Source: Anaerobaca sp035448545 (GTDB taxonomy: Bacteria; Planctomycetota; Phycisphaerae; Sedimentisphaerales; Anaerobacaceae). Taken from it: DNA of 64,000 bases. Made by a program: the position numbers and the translations under genes. The notes under the pieces are model-generated. The model saw nothing but the letters and a program-made list of their open reading frames with translations. It was not told where the DNA came from and ran no database searches. This document shows, in pieces, positions 1 through 8,885 of the stretch. Location: the NCBI GenBank assembly GCA_035448545.1, contig DAOTJE010000004.1, positions 186,001 to 250,000 of the forward strand, given 5' to 3'. The first letter of the stretch is position 1. Every line of letters starts with the position of its first letter.

Positions 1-125
1 CCTGGCAGGATGTGACGGTCAGCTACACAAATCCCGGCAAGACAAGCAAGCGAGTCTGGATTCGTTGCTCCACACAGCAGGCCGGTAACGACATCTACGA
101 GGTCTGGACCGCTCGCTTGCCGTAA
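1..125 (+). CDS. C-terminal end of an unidentified protein (5' truncated)
   Basis: Only the last 40 codons are present, read in the frame that begins at base 3 and ends at TAA 123-125. The tail includes VTVSYTNPGKTSKRVWIRC and ends in EVWTARLP. The alternating polar/hydrophobic pattern suggests a beta-rich, probably extracytoplasmic domain, but the family cannot be named from this fragment. The strong intrinsic terminator at 365-400 would suit the end of its transcript. Confidence 0.55.
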   Translation, partial: WQDVTVSYTNPGKTSKRVWIRCSTQQAGNDIYEVWTARLP

Positions 126-364
126 TCTGCGCGCACCCACCGGGCACGCCATGGGGCCATGGTCGTGCCTGACCTGGCGGCCATCGCAACGTGTCAGGTC
201 TGTGCCCCTTGTCTCCCGTTCCCCTGAAGATAAAGGAAACCATCCCGTCACAGAAGACGACGCCGAAGAATCGACTCACGAAGCCAGGCAGCGCGTCTCG
301 CGGGGGCAGCACGGTACTTGCACGAAGTTCCACCGCTTGCTGCCCACAATCCCGCGAGACCGTC

Positions 365-400
365 GGGAGGACCGACCCCCGGTCCTCCTCTTTTTTTTTC
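365..400 (+). terminator. Strong Rho-independent terminator
   Basis: A perfect 9-bp stem, GGAGGACCG (366-374) with CGGTCCTCC (380-388), closes a 5-base loop and is followed directly by an uninterrupted run of nine T (391-399). The T-run lies on the plus-strand side only, so it would stop rightward transcription from the partial gene at the left edge, about 240 bases downstream of its stop. Confidence 0.85.
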
Positions 401-770
401 AGCCCTCCGCAGAGGCTACCCGCCTCACTCTATACCCCCCCCATTTCCATAGAGTTCGCCGAACACCGCGTTCGAATCGTCCCCTCTCCAGACCGTCCCA
501 GCCTTCCCGTGCCCAGCGCGCCTGCCTGGCCGGTCCCGCCTCATCGAGCAGCCTCGGCCGCTCCATCCACTCAAACCTCCCTTTGTCTGTAACCGCCAGC
601 GCGCGGGGTTCACCCGTCTTTAACATACAGGCATACCCCAGCAGTTGTTCGATCCTGTCGTACGCGTGATATTCGCGCAGCAGGCGGAGCCTGCACCACC
701 GGATCTTCCACGCGAAGCTCAGCCAATTCCCCGAAAACGCTAAGGGCCTGAAGACGGAGCGGCTTGCCAC
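399..770 (-). CDS. Possible hypothetical protein
   Basis: A 123-codon minus-strand frame whose product has a coherent composition, including the stretch RLRLLREYHAYDRIEQLLGY. I recognise no family. It occupies most of an otherwise empty 1.2-kb spacer and has no obvious ribosome binding site. Shorter overlapping minus-strand frames (740-979 and 804-1028) look less protein-like. It may be a lineage-specific gene, a remnant of one, or a chance frame in GC-rich DNA. Confidence 0.3.
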   Translation of the reverse strand: MASRSVFRPLAFSGNWLSFAWKIRWCRLRLLREYHAYDRIEQLLGYACMLKTGEPRALAVTDKGRFEWMERPRLLDEAGPARQARWAREGWDGLERGRFERGVRRTLWKWGGYRVRRVASAEG

Positions 771-1039
771 CTCTGGGCAGGGTTAATAAGCAACGTGTTA
801 TACCTATTTAGGACTACTACTAAAAGAGTATATCTGGCGATCTGATACCGCCTCGGGTCCATTCCCAGCAGAAGGCCGACCAGGCATAACGAGCCCAGAC
901 CGCAGAAAAGTAGGGAAGAATTGAGCAACCTGGCCCTTCCCACGGGCGCAACCGCAGCAGGGGCTCCAGGCGAGCCCATTATCGGAAGGATGGATCGCCC
1001 AACGGATCACTACGTGAACCCTTAGCAAAAATACGCAAT

Positions 1040-1091
1040 ACTACGTAGTTGAATATGGGTTGTTGCGATGATATACTATCTGTATAGATAG
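1040..1091 (+). promoter_or_regulatory. Sigma70-like promoter with two palindromes, ahead of the exopolysaccharide cluster
   Basis: A -35 box TTGAAT (1049-1054) and a -10 box TATACT (1072-1077) are separated by exactly 17 bases. A 10-bp perfect palindrome ACTACGTAGT (1040-1049) abuts the -35 box. A second inverted repeat, CTATCT-GTAT-AGATAG (1076-1091), covers the end of the -10 box and the expected start site near 1084. This layout fits a repressor or activator controlling the cluster. The transcript would have a leader of about 305 bases before the start codon at 1389. No riboswitch class was recognised in that leader. Confidence 0.55.
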
Positions 1092-1388
1092 GTAGTTGGA
1101 TCGCCCGAAACGGCGTCTGGCGTGCTGGGTGCGCTAAAGAAGAACCGCATTGGGCGCGAAGCGGATTGGCGCAGGTGGGCGGTATGGAGGCAGGGTGAGA
1201 GAGGCTCTACACGGAGGAGGGCTCCCTCACAACGGAGCATGGATGCATGCGTGGGCGCACGTGACGCGTCCGCCGGGCACATGTGTGCTGACCGTGCAGG
1301 GACAGACCAAGGGAGACGGGTAGGCAGATTCGCCGAGGCAATCGCACCCCGATCCCGGGTCGCCTGCTGTGAAGGGAGGAGAGTCGTT

Positions 1389-2204
1389 ATGTTGATAGCC
1401 GAGGGTGATGTTTCGTCACGGACGCAGTGCATTCCCAGAGCGGTTAACGTTGCCGGCGTTCCTGTCGTCCCGTTTGAGTCATACGACCAAGCTCTCGCCT
1501 GTATTGAGGCCACGGTGGAAGCCCGTGAGAAGACCTTCTGGGTGGCCATCAATCCCCAGAAGTGTTTCCGCGCCTGGCACGAAAGCGACCTGCTGGACCT
1601 GTTGAACCGAGCCGACGTCGGCATCTGCGACGGCGTGGGTGTCTCGATCGCGGCTCGCATCCTCCACGGGCAGAGAATCAAACGGTGCACGGGGTGCGAC
1701 TTGTTCTTGAAGGTTCTGCCATACGCCGCAAAGAAGGGATGGGGCGTCTTCATGCTTGGCGCCTCAGAGGAGTCGAACGCCGGCGCATGTGCCAGACTCC
1801 AGCAGACCTACCCTGATCTGAGGATTGTCGGCCGTCAAGACGGCTACTTCACCGACTCGGCTCGTGTTGTCGAACAGATCAATGCCAGCGGGGCAGACCT
1901 GGTCTTTGTTGCCATGGGCTCGCCCACCCAGGAGTATTGGATCGCGAAGCATCGGGACCAGATCGAGGCGCCTTTCTGCATGGGAGTGGGAGGGAGTTTC
2001 GACGTTGTCTCCGGCAGGATTCGCCGAGCGCCCGCGATCTTCCGAAGGACGGGAACCGAATGGCTGTTCCAGCTCGTGACAGAGCCTCACAAGAGGTTCA
2101 AGCGACAGACCGTGTACGTGCCATTCATGCTGCGCGTCGTATCCAAGAAACTGCTGGGATCGATAGATGCCAGCCAGTGGACGATGCGGCCCGTGCGGCA
2201 ATAA
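1389..2204 (+). CDS. WecG/TagA/CpsF family glycosyltransferase
   Basis: A 271-residue protein of the WecG/TagA/CpsF family (GT26), which transfers a sugar (ManNAcA or ManNAc in the type enzymes) from a UDP donor to a lipid-linked acceptor at the inner membrane. Visible family features, in order, are ICDGVGVSIA, GCDLF, FMLGASEES, VAMGSPTQEYWIAKH, GVGGSFDVVSGRIRRAP and the C-terminal GTEWLFQLVTEPHKRFKR. The frame is open upstream to 1122, but the start at 1389 is preferred because a GGGAGGAG ribosome binding site lies just before it and the conserved domain begins there. It is the first gene after the promoter at 1040-1091 and opens the polysaccharide cluster. The exact sugar cannot be told from sequence. 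Confidence 0.9.
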   Translation: MLIAEGDVSSRTQCIPRAVNVAGVPVVPFESYDQALACIEATVEAREKTFWVAINPQKCFRAWHESDLLDLLNRADVGICDGVGVSIAARILHGQRIKRCTGCDLFLKVLPYAAKKGWGVFMLGASEESNAGACARLQQTYPDLRIVGRQDGYFTDSARVVEQINASGADLVFVAMGSPTQEYWIAKHRDQIEAPFCMGVGGSFDVVSGRIRRAPAIFRRTGTEWLFQLVTEPHKRFKRQTVYVPFMLRVVSKKLLGSIDASQWTMRPVRQ

Positions 2205-2935
2205 GCTCACCAGGTATCCTGCCAAGGGGAAGAAGTCTCTCCCGGCGAGTCATTCTCGGACCCGCCCGGCAGACAGAGGGACCTGCTACCGATGCTGGCG
2301 GTATGTTCCCGGACGACCGTGCCCCAGGATGCGGTCCTGTGGGAACCATCCGAAGTTCCAGAGATCATGCGGAATCTGCCACCTTTTGCGAAGTCGCCCG
2401 GGAAAAATGACGAATTAGGTGCTGAGTCGAGGGCGCCAATTCGACGGTCTGTCGGACCATGCGCGACGGTTACGCCCCCGGGGCGGCGCACCCCACGGTG
2501 GGCCGTGATAGCTCGACGCGTTCTGGTTCCGTCGGACGAACGTCAGTCGACGCGGTCGATGCTTGACGGGTGCGGCCATAGCATACATGATGGGTGTTCG
2601 AGCACAGCAGGGATGGGGAAGAAGTGCCGGTACGGCTTCTCGGATGGAGGCATTTCTCATGTTGACGCACGGATGCGTGGCGCAGGGAGCACTCTGGGTG
2701 CTTCCCGCATCGGCGTCCTGGCAGTCTGTGTACGTCAGGACCCCAGAGCGTTAACCAGTGCCTCTCGGTGTAACCGACGAGGACGGAGTCCGCGCTGCTT
2801 ACGGGTCCGGATCCAGGATCCCGGCCCAGCCAGTCGCGTTGAAGCTCTTCTGCGGCCGGCCCGCGACGCCGCAGTCTCCCACGGCAGCCGTAGTGAGCGA
2901 ATGGAAACGAATCAAGAACTCAGGGTGGTGTGAAT
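2205..2935. other. Gene-free spacer between the glycosyltransferase and the Wzz/kinase gene
   Basis: About 730 bases with no convincing gene; the frames present are short and differ in composition from their neighbours. A weak promoter-like pair, TTGACG (2563-2568) and CATGAT (2586-2591) with 17-base spacing, is the only signal I can point to. It would give a leader of about 340 bases for the next gene. Confidence 0.4.
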
Positions 2936-5380
2936 ATGAGCCTGGACCAACCGAACGACCCGATGGAACGAGGAACCCCGCACCCCTTGGACCCGATCGC
3001 ACGCAACGACAAGGACCTTCCTGGCCGCCCGGACGGGCGGACGAAGATCAGTCGCGTGGTGGACGTCCTGATGTCTGATGCGTCGGCGCGGGACGGGATC
3101 CAGCCGGCGGAAGTCAGTCGGCGGACAGGGATGCACGGGGCTCCGATAGGTCCGGGGATCGTGCCGGGCCAGCCGTGGGGCGTCGCTCCGGCTTCCCAGA
3201 CGCCGCCCACGGAGCTTCTGGCCTCGGTCCTTCGATTCAAGTGGACGATCGCCTTGGTCTCCATCCTCGTGTCGGCACCGACGATCGCTCTGATCTGGAC
3301 GCAGATCGTGCCTCAATACCAGGCGCGCGCCGAGGTGCGGGTGCGACCGATCATCCCTCATCTGGTCTTCAAGACAGAGGACAACGGCATGATCCCTCTG
3401 TACGAGTCCTTTGTGAACACACAGGTCTCGCTGATGCGCAGCCCCACGGTCCTGCAGCGTGTTCTTGACCAGAAGGCCATTCAGGACACGGCGTGGTACA
3501 GGAACAGTCCGCGTACGTTCTTCCAGCGTCTTCGTGCCAATTCGCTCCCGCCCATGGAAAGGTTACGTGACAGCCTGTCGGTCCGGCCCCGACCGCGAAC
3601 CGAGGTCATCGACGTATCCTTCCTGGACCCGAGCAACAAGGAGGCGAAGATCATCGTGGACGCGATCCTCGACGAGTACATCAAGTACACCGCCATCAAA
3701 TCGGACCAGACGCGAGATGAAATCTTCCAGAAGCTCACGCAGCAGAAGACGGAACTGAGCAATGAGATTGCCTACAAAGAGCGGGGCCTTGCGGCGTTGC
3801 GCAAGTCTCTCGGGACGGGCACGCCGGAGGAACTGGTCGCCAGCAAGAGAATGCATCTCGATGAATTGCAGGTTCGCCTGAGCACACTCCAGCAGAACAT
3901 CGCCATTCTCCAATGGGAACTCGAACAGACCGTCGCCACGGACAGCAACGATGCGACGGTGAATCCCGCCGGCGAAGCGGAGCGCCAGCGGGCCTATCAT
4001 GAGGATGCCGAGTGGCGCCGGCTCGATGTCGAAGTCCGGACGCTCGAACACCAGCTTGCCAACAGCGTCTACGGACCCAAGCATCCGAATCTGCTCAAGC
4101 TCCAGAACGACGTGGAGTTCGCCAAGACCCTTCGCCAGGAGCGAGAGAAGCAACTGGATGACCTCTGGCTGAACCGGCCGAAGAACGCGGTCGCCGCCTC
4201 GGTCACCGGAAGCACGCCGGAGCAGCTCAACCGAGAAGAAGCCAAAAGAGTCATCGAGTACCGGCTCTCTCGGGCCCGCGAGGAAGAGAAACTGCTGATA
4301 GAGGACCTCGGCGCACAACAGAAGGCGTTCGAGTCGCTTTTCAACGACGCCCAACTGCTCACGAAGGAAAACCTGGAGCTCCAGCGGACACGTGAGTTGC
4401 TCGACGCCGTCCAGCAGCGGATCGATCAGAAGGAGATGGAGCGGAACGTGGCCGGCTCCATCGAGGTGTTGACCCCGGCCTTCTCTTCTTCGAAGCCGGA
4501 GAAGGATCGGCGCGTGGTGTTTACGGCGATGGCGTTGTTCATGGGCCTGGGATTGGGCGGGGGTGCGGCCTTCCTGCGCGCCAGCCGGAATCAGACGATC
4601 CACGCGGCCAAAGACATGCCCCAGCCGGTGCAGGTCCCGTTCCTCGGGCATGTGCCTTTGGTCAGTGCCACCAAAGCGCCCGGCAAAGCCCTGGCCGACG
4701 AACTCGAACAGAACCAGTTCCTGCTGGTCGAAGCGATTCGCGTGCTGCGCACGGCCCTGCTGGCCCGCCTGGGCGGCCGAAGCGGCGCCACCGTGCTGGT
4801 CACCAGCGCCACCGAGGGGACGGGCAAGTCGAGCTTCACGATGGTCTTGGGCCGCAGTCTGGCCCAGGCGGGCAAGAGGGTCCTCATGATCGATACAGAC
4901 TCCCACAAGGTGACCCTCTCGAAGAGGTTTGAGCTGACCACCCAGCCGGGTTTCGTGGAGTCGCTGCGCGACAAGACGATGACGAAGCTGCCGATCTACC
5001 CGACGCAAACGCCGGGACTGGACATCATGCCGGCGGGAAACCGCAACGGCGCCGACACCACCTATGACGAGATCGCCAACGGCGCCTTCAAATCGTGCAT
5101 CAGTCGTCTGCGCAAGCAGTGTCAATATGACGTGATCCTGCTGGATGCCTCGCCGATTCTGCCCGTGGCGGATGCGACGATCCTGGCCGGGCAGGTCGAC
5201 GGCACAATCCTGGTGGAGCGCGAGCAGGTCTCGCAGCGTGCCCATGTCCTCAGCGCCCTGGCCCGCCTGCATTCGGCCGGCGGAACCATGCTCGGCACCG
5301 TCTTTGTCGGCTCCCTCGAAAACCAGGGCTACGGCTACCGCTACAAATACGGCTCCTACGCCAAAAAACGCGAATCGTAA
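2936..5380 (+). CDS. Fused Wzz-type chain-length protein and BY-kinase (Wzc/CapAB-like)
   Basis: An 814-residue inner-membrane protein that combines a Wzz chain-length determinant with a bacterial tyrosine kinase controlling exopolysaccharide polymerisation and export. In order: a polar N-terminal extension of about 100 residues, TM1 (about 104-124, IALVSILVSAPTIALIW), a long periplasmic coiled-coil region, TM2 (about 529-550), and a cytoplasmic P-loop kinase with Walker A EGTGKSS, Walker A' VLMIDTD and Walker B YDVILLDAS. The C-terminus carries the expected autophosphorylated tyrosine cluster YGYRYKYGSY. ATG 2936 is preferred to GTG 2930 because the AGGGTGG ribosome binding site is properly spaced from it. 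The N-terminal extension is longer than usual for Wzc. Confidence 0.93.
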   Translation: MSLDQPNDPMERGTPHPLDPIARNDKDLPGRPDGRTKISRVVDVLMSDASARDGIQPAEVSRRTGMHGAPIGPGIVPGQPWGVAPASQTPPTELLASVLRFKWTIALVSILVSAPTIALIWTQIVPQYQARAEVRVRPIIPHLVFKTEDNGMIPLYESFVNTQVSLMRSPTVLQRVLDQKAIQDTAWYRNSPRTFFQRLRANSLPPMERLRDSLSVRPRPRTEVIDVSFLDPSNKEAKIIVDAILDEYIKYTAIKSDQTRDEIFQKLTQQKTELSNEIAYKERGLAALRKSLGTGTPEELVASKRMHLDELQVRLSTLQQNIAILQWELEQTVATDSNDATVNPAGEAERQRAYHEDAEWRRLDVEVRTLEHQLANSVYGPKHPNLLKLQNDVEFAKTLRQEREKQLDDLWLNRPKNAVAASVTGSTPEQLNREEAKRVIEYRLSRAREEEKLLIEDLGAQQKAFESLFNDAQLLTKENLELQRTRELLDAVQQRIDQKEMERNVAGSIEVLTPAFSSSKPEKDRRVVFTAMALFMGLGLGGGAAFLRASRNQTIHAAKDMPQPVQVPFLGHVPLVSATKAPGKALADELEQNQFLLVEAIRVLRTALLARLGGRSGATVLVTSATEGTGKSSFTMVLGRSLAQAGKRVLMIDTDSHKVTLSKRFELTTQPGFVESLRDKTMTKLPIYPTQTPGLDIMPAGNRNGADTTYDEIANGAFKSCISRLRKQCQYDVILLDASPILPVADATILAGQVDGTILVEREQVSQRAHVLSALARLHSAGGTMLGTVFVGSLENQGYGYRYKYGSYAKKRES

Positions 5381-5480
5381 CCGCCTTCACGGAATCACCG
5401 GCGATCAGAAAGTGACGCCGAAGCTGTGACATGGCTCAACTCTGGCAGTCCTCTTCGCGCTGACACGGATACGCTCGCAT

Positions 5481-6923
5481 ATGAGCATTCGCCTCACAGC
5501 CTTGTATCTGATGGTGGCCGGACTTTCCATCTATGCATGGAAAGACTGGTTCAAGAGCCTCTGTGGCCTGATCCTGCTGATGGCTGTGATAGAACACGGG
5601 GACATGCCCAGAACCATATTGGGGATCCAAGGCCTGAACCCATGGAACGTGTTGTTCTCGGCGATTTTCCTAGCTTGGCTCGCGAGTCGTCGGTCTGAAG
5701 GCTTGACGTGGGATATGCCCCAGCACCTGAGTGTGCTGCTGGCGGTGTTCCTGGGAGTTATCGTGTTTGGCGTGGTGCGAGCTGCTCTCGATCTCGACCG
5801 GATTCCCGGCTATACGGCAGGCGACCTGCTCAGCGAGGAGTTGGTCAATACCATCAAATGGGTCATGCCGTCTCTGTTGCTCTTCGATGGTTGCCGGACC
5901 CGCAAGCGAGTGATTATTGCGTTCACCTGCTTGCTTGTCATGTATTGCCTGATCGCCGTTCAGGTGGTCAAGCGAATGCCGCTGCAGGCCGCCTTCAGCG
6001 AGAGCAGTGCGACGATCATGCATGCTCGCAGGCGGCTCAACGAGGGAGTTGGCTATCATGCCACAGATCTATCCGTCATGCTTGGCGGAGCGTGCTGGGG
6101 GCTTGTGGCTGCTCTGCCTCTGGCTCCGAAGAGACTGCACAAGGTTGTGGTCGCAGCCGCGGCGGGCATGGTGGCCTTCGGACAGGTGTTGACGGGGGGC
6201 AGGGCCGGGTATGTGGCTTGGGGAGCGACGGGGCTAGTCCTATGCCTTCTGAAATGGCGCAAGTATCTGATACTTGCCCCGATTGTGGTGCTGTCGCTGC
6301 CTGTTGTATTCCCTGGCGCTACTGCCCGGATGTTGGAGGGATTCGGTCAGACCGACGTGACAGGGGAAACCGCCGTTGATGAGTTTGCCGTAACGTCCGG
6401 CCGGAATCTGATCTGGCCTCATGTCGTCGAGAAGATAAAGGACTCGCCTTGGATAGGTCACGGGCGACGGGCGATGCAACGGACCGGCCTACAGAAGGCC
6501 CTCCTTGACCAATACGGGAGTGGCGAGGCCGTCGCGCATCCACACAACCTGTATCTCGAAACTCTGCTCGACAACGGAATCCTGGGTTCTATACCGATCT
6601 GGCTGTTCTATGCATTGTTGGTTGTCTATGCGGCAGGTCTGTTCCGAAGCACCAACCGTCTGTATTCAGCGGTTGGTGGTCTGGCTGTGGCCCTCATGCT
6701 CACCAGTCTCATCGGGGGTCTTTCGGGACAGCATTACTTCCCCCAGGAACATACTCTGGGGATCTGGGCGGCTGTCTTCATCTCGCTTCGTGTCCATCTG
6801 GAAGAGAAGCGGGCACGGGTCGACGCAGACATGTGTGGTGACCTGTTAGGTCCGCATGCTGTGTTGCTAGGCCGTTCGGATCCGGTGACTCACGCAAGCA
6901 GGTTTCAGAAGGTCCCAGAGTAG
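5481..6923 (+). CDS. O-antigen ligase/polymerase-like membrane protein (Wzy_C family)
   Basis: A 480-residue polytopic membrane protein with about ten or more hydrophobic segments and a large periplasmic loop. The loop ends in the family signature HPHNLYLETLLDNGILGSIP, typical of Wzy polymerases and WaaL ligases (PF04932). It probably polymerises the exported repeat units. It starts 100 bases after the BY-kinase gene and 6 bases before the flippase gene, so the three form the core of a Wzx/Wzy-type pathway. Polymerase and ligase functions cannot be separated by sequence; polymerase is preferred because of the Wzz and Wzx neighbours. Confidence 0.85.
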   Translation: MSIRLTALYLMVAGLSIYAWKDWFKSLCGLILLMAVIEHGDMPRTILGIQGLNPWNVLFSAIFLAWLASRRSEGLTWDMPQHLSVLLAVFLGVIVFGVVRAALDLDRIPGYTAGDLLSEELVNTIKWVMPSLLLFDGCRTRKRVIIAFTCLLVMYCLIAVQVVKRMPLQAAFSESSATIMHARRRLNEGVGYHATDLSVMLGGACWGLVAALPLAPKRLHKVVVAAAAGMVAFGQVLTGGRAGYVAWGATGLVLCLLKWRKYLILAPIVVLSLPVVFPGATARMLEGFGQTDVTGETAVDEFAVTSGRNLIWPHVVEKIKDSPWIGHGRRAMQRTGLQKALLDQYGSGEAVAHPHNLYLETLLDNGILGSIPIWLFYALLVVYAAGLFRSTNRLYSAVGGLAVALMLTSLIGGLSGQHYFPQEHTLGIWAAVFISLRVHLEEKRARVDADMCGDLLGPHAVLLGRSDPVTHASRFQKVPE

Positions 6924-6929
6924 GTTCAC

Positions 6930-8420
6930 ATGGCTACTGGCAAATACGTCAAGCAGCTTGCCGGGGAATCCATAGTCTACGGGATATCCGGGACGATCTC
7001 GAGATTCATTGGGTTCTTCCTTATGCCCGTGTACACTCGGATGTTCATGCCAGCCGAGTACGGTGTGATCGCCCTGGTGGATACGGTCACGACGTTGATG
7101 AGTATCCTTGTTGTCCTTGGCCTCGATCATTCGTCTGCCCGCTGGTTCTATGACACGAAGGATGCAGAACATCGCAAGTGTACAATTGCCTCCTGGTTCT
7201 GGTGCCAGTTGACCATCGCCACGCTGGCGGGCACGATCCTCTTTGTATTGGCGCGTCAGGTTTCCTTTCTCCTGGTCCAATCGGAGCAATATGCTCCTTT
7301 GGTACGCTTTGCCGCCTTGGGTTTGCCGCTGAGTACATTTGCGAAGGTCATCGGAAACTGGCTCAGGTATCAGCGCCGCGCATGGACTGCCACTTTCTTC
7401 TTCACGGCCAGTTCGCTTGCCACTATCGTGTGCACCATCCTGTTTGTCGTTTTCCTTCGCTGGGGTCTCAGCGGGGTATTTAGTGCAAGGCTTGTCGCGG
7501 CCGCTATTACAGCGGGCGTAGCCATCCCTCTAATCAAAGGCTGGATAACCCCCGCCTGCTTCTCCATGGCTCACCTGAAGCCAATGCTCCTTTTCGGCCT
7601 TCCGTTTGTGCCGGCGGGGATTGCGCATTGGGTGAAGATCTCATCGAGCCGGCTGGTTCTGAACGTGTTTTGTGGAAACGCAGAGGTTGGACTGTACGCC
7701 ATAGCCGCTTCACTGGCCTCTCCAGTCGGGCTGTTCAGCAATGCGTTCCAGCTTGCCTGGGCTCCGTTCGCCTACTCCATCTTGCATGAAACAGACTCGG
7801 GCAAGGTGTATGCCAAAGTCCTGGACGTCTATGCGTTCTGTTCGACTGTGCTTTGTACGGCGGTGTCCCTGTTCGCTGTCCCGTTGTTGTCAATCCTGAC
7901 GACAAGGGACTACTATTCTGCATCGTCGTGTGTTCCCTTCCTCGCATATGCTTTCGTCTTCAATGGGGTATTGTACGTGGCCAATCTCGGCTCGGGGATC
8001 GCGAAGAAGTCTCTGCCGGCCGCCACCGGCGTATTCCTTGAGGCCATTGCCGCGTTATCGCTGAGCTTCGTGCTTGTGCCATGGCTGGGCAAAGAGGGTG
8101 CCGCCGCCGCGGTCGCAGTCTCGTCACTGCTCAACGTGGTGTATCTATTCCACGCCAGTCAGAAGAACTACTTCATCCCGTATCGTTTTTGGCCGGCCCT
8201 TACTTGTTTCGGTTTCTCCTGGTTGCTCATTGCAGTGGATCACTGGGCGATTCCGGGTTCCCGTCTCCAGACATATGCGATCCGTGGATTCCTGTTGCTC
8301 CTTTTCTTGCCTTTGGGGGTACTCCTGGGCGTCGTTCCATGGAGAAGACTCGTTCTTGGCATCCGGCACATATCATCCAAGTACTGCGCCGTCCATGCGC
8401 CCGCCCGAAAGGTGAGATAG
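6930..8420 (+). CDS. Polysaccharide flippase (Wzx/MATE-like)
   Basis: A 496-residue integral membrane protein of the MOP exporter superfamily with 12 to 14 predicted TM segments. It flips lipid-linked repeat units across the inner membrane. The N-terminus has the typical ESIVYGISGTISRFIGFFLM followed by MPAEYGVIALVDT. The central segment FGLPFVPAGIAHWVKISSSR matches the start of the second half in Wzx proteins. It follows the polymerase gene by 6 bases. The IS3 element begins about 135 bases downstream, so the operon may be interrupted after this gene. Confidence 0.92.
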   Translation: MATGKYVKQLAGESIVYGISGTISRFIGFFLMPVYTRMFMPAEYGVIALVDTVTTLMSILVVLGLDHSSARWFYDTKDAEHRKCTIASWFWCQLTIATLAGTILFVLARQVSFLLVQSEQYAPLVRFAALGLPLSTFAKVIGNWLRYQRRAWTATFFFTASSLATIVCTILFVVFLRWGLSGVFSARLVAAAITAGVAIPLIKGWITPACFSMAHLKPMLLFGLPFVPAGIAHWVKISSSRLVLNVFCGNAEVGLYAIAASLASPVGLFSNAFQLAWAPFAYSILHETDSGKVYAKVLDVYAFCSTVLCTAVSLFAVPLLSILTTRDYYSASSCVPFLAYAFVFNGVLYVANLGSGIAKKSLPAATGVFLEAIAALSLSFVLVPWLGKEGAAAAVAVSSLLNVVYLFHASQKNYFIPYRFWPALTCFGFSWLLIAVDHWAIPGSRLQTYAIRGFLLLLFLPLGVLLGVVPWRRLVLGIRHISSKYCAVHAPARKVR

Positions 8421-8486
8421 CAGACGGACAGGCGCCGGCGCTCGTGCCTGTGAGGATAGGGGGTTTCGCATCCGTGTGTGACCGTT

Positions 8487-8517
8487 CGGCAACAACGCTG
8501 TGAGCGGGCTGTTGCCG
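8487..8517 (+). terminator. Hairpin after the flippase gene, possibly a weak terminator
   Basis: An 8-bp inverted repeat CGGCAACA (8487-8494) / TGTTGCCG (8510-8517) with a 15-base loop that itself contains GCT-GTG-AGC. There is no T-run, so efficient intrinsic termination is doubtful. It lies between the flippase stop and the left end of the IS element. Confidence 0.35.
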
Positions 8518-8555
8518 TTCTGGGTGAACCAACCATGGGTCCCATCCCCCCGGAA

Positions 8556-8585
8556 TAGTGCCATTGACGGTGTTAGGGTTTCCCT
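8556..8585 (+). repeat. IS3 left inverted repeat
   Basis: Starts TAGTGCCATTGACGG and continues GTTAGGGTTTCC. It pairs imperfectly with the right end at 9960-9989. Confidence 0.75.
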
Positions 8586-8618
8586 GTAGGGATGTCGTCA
8601 ATTACAGGAGAAACCGAG

Positions 8619-8885
8619 ATGAAGAAGCGTTTCAGCGAAGAACAGATCGTACGGATTTTGCGGCAGGCCGAGGCGGCCGGCCAGACCGTGGCGGAGGTCT
8701 GCAAGCAGCATGGGATCAGCGAGCAAACGTGGTATCGCTGGAAGAAGAAGTTCGGGCAGATGGGCGTGCCGGACGTGCGTCGCCTGCGTGAGCTGGAGAA
8801 GGAGAACTGCCGGCTCAAACGGATCGTGGCCGAACGCGATCTGGAGATCGACGCGATGAAGGAGGTGCTCAAGGGAAATTTTTAG
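8619..8885 (+). CDS. IS3 transposase OrfA (HTH domain)
   Basis: An 88-residue DNA-binding OrfA with the family start KKRFSEEQIVRILRQAE, the helix-turn-helix VAEVCKQHGISEQTWYRWKK and a C-terminal leucine-zipper-like helix (RRLRELEKENCRLKRIVAER). ATG 8619 is preceded by CAGGAG. OrfA alone usually binds the IS ends and limits transposition. Fused to OrfB by -1 frameshifting it gives the active transposase. The stop TAG (8883-8885) immediately follows the slippery sequence. Confidence 0.93.
   Translation: MKKRFSEEQIVRILRQAEAAGQTVAEVCKQHGISEQTWYRWKKKFGQMGVPDVRRLRELEKENCRLKRIVAERDLEIDAMKEVLKGNF
8876..8882 (+). promoter_or_regulatory. Programmed -1 frameshift site (AAATTTT)
   Basis: In the OrfA frame the bases read A AAT TTT TAG, a canonical X XXY YYZ heptamer directly before the OrfA stop. 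Slipping back one base continues into KFLEAEQRRQAAAELKSRGL, the usual beginning of IS3 OrfB, with no stop before the catalytic domain. The frame difference (-1) and the position match the known IS3 mechanism. Confidence 0.85.
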
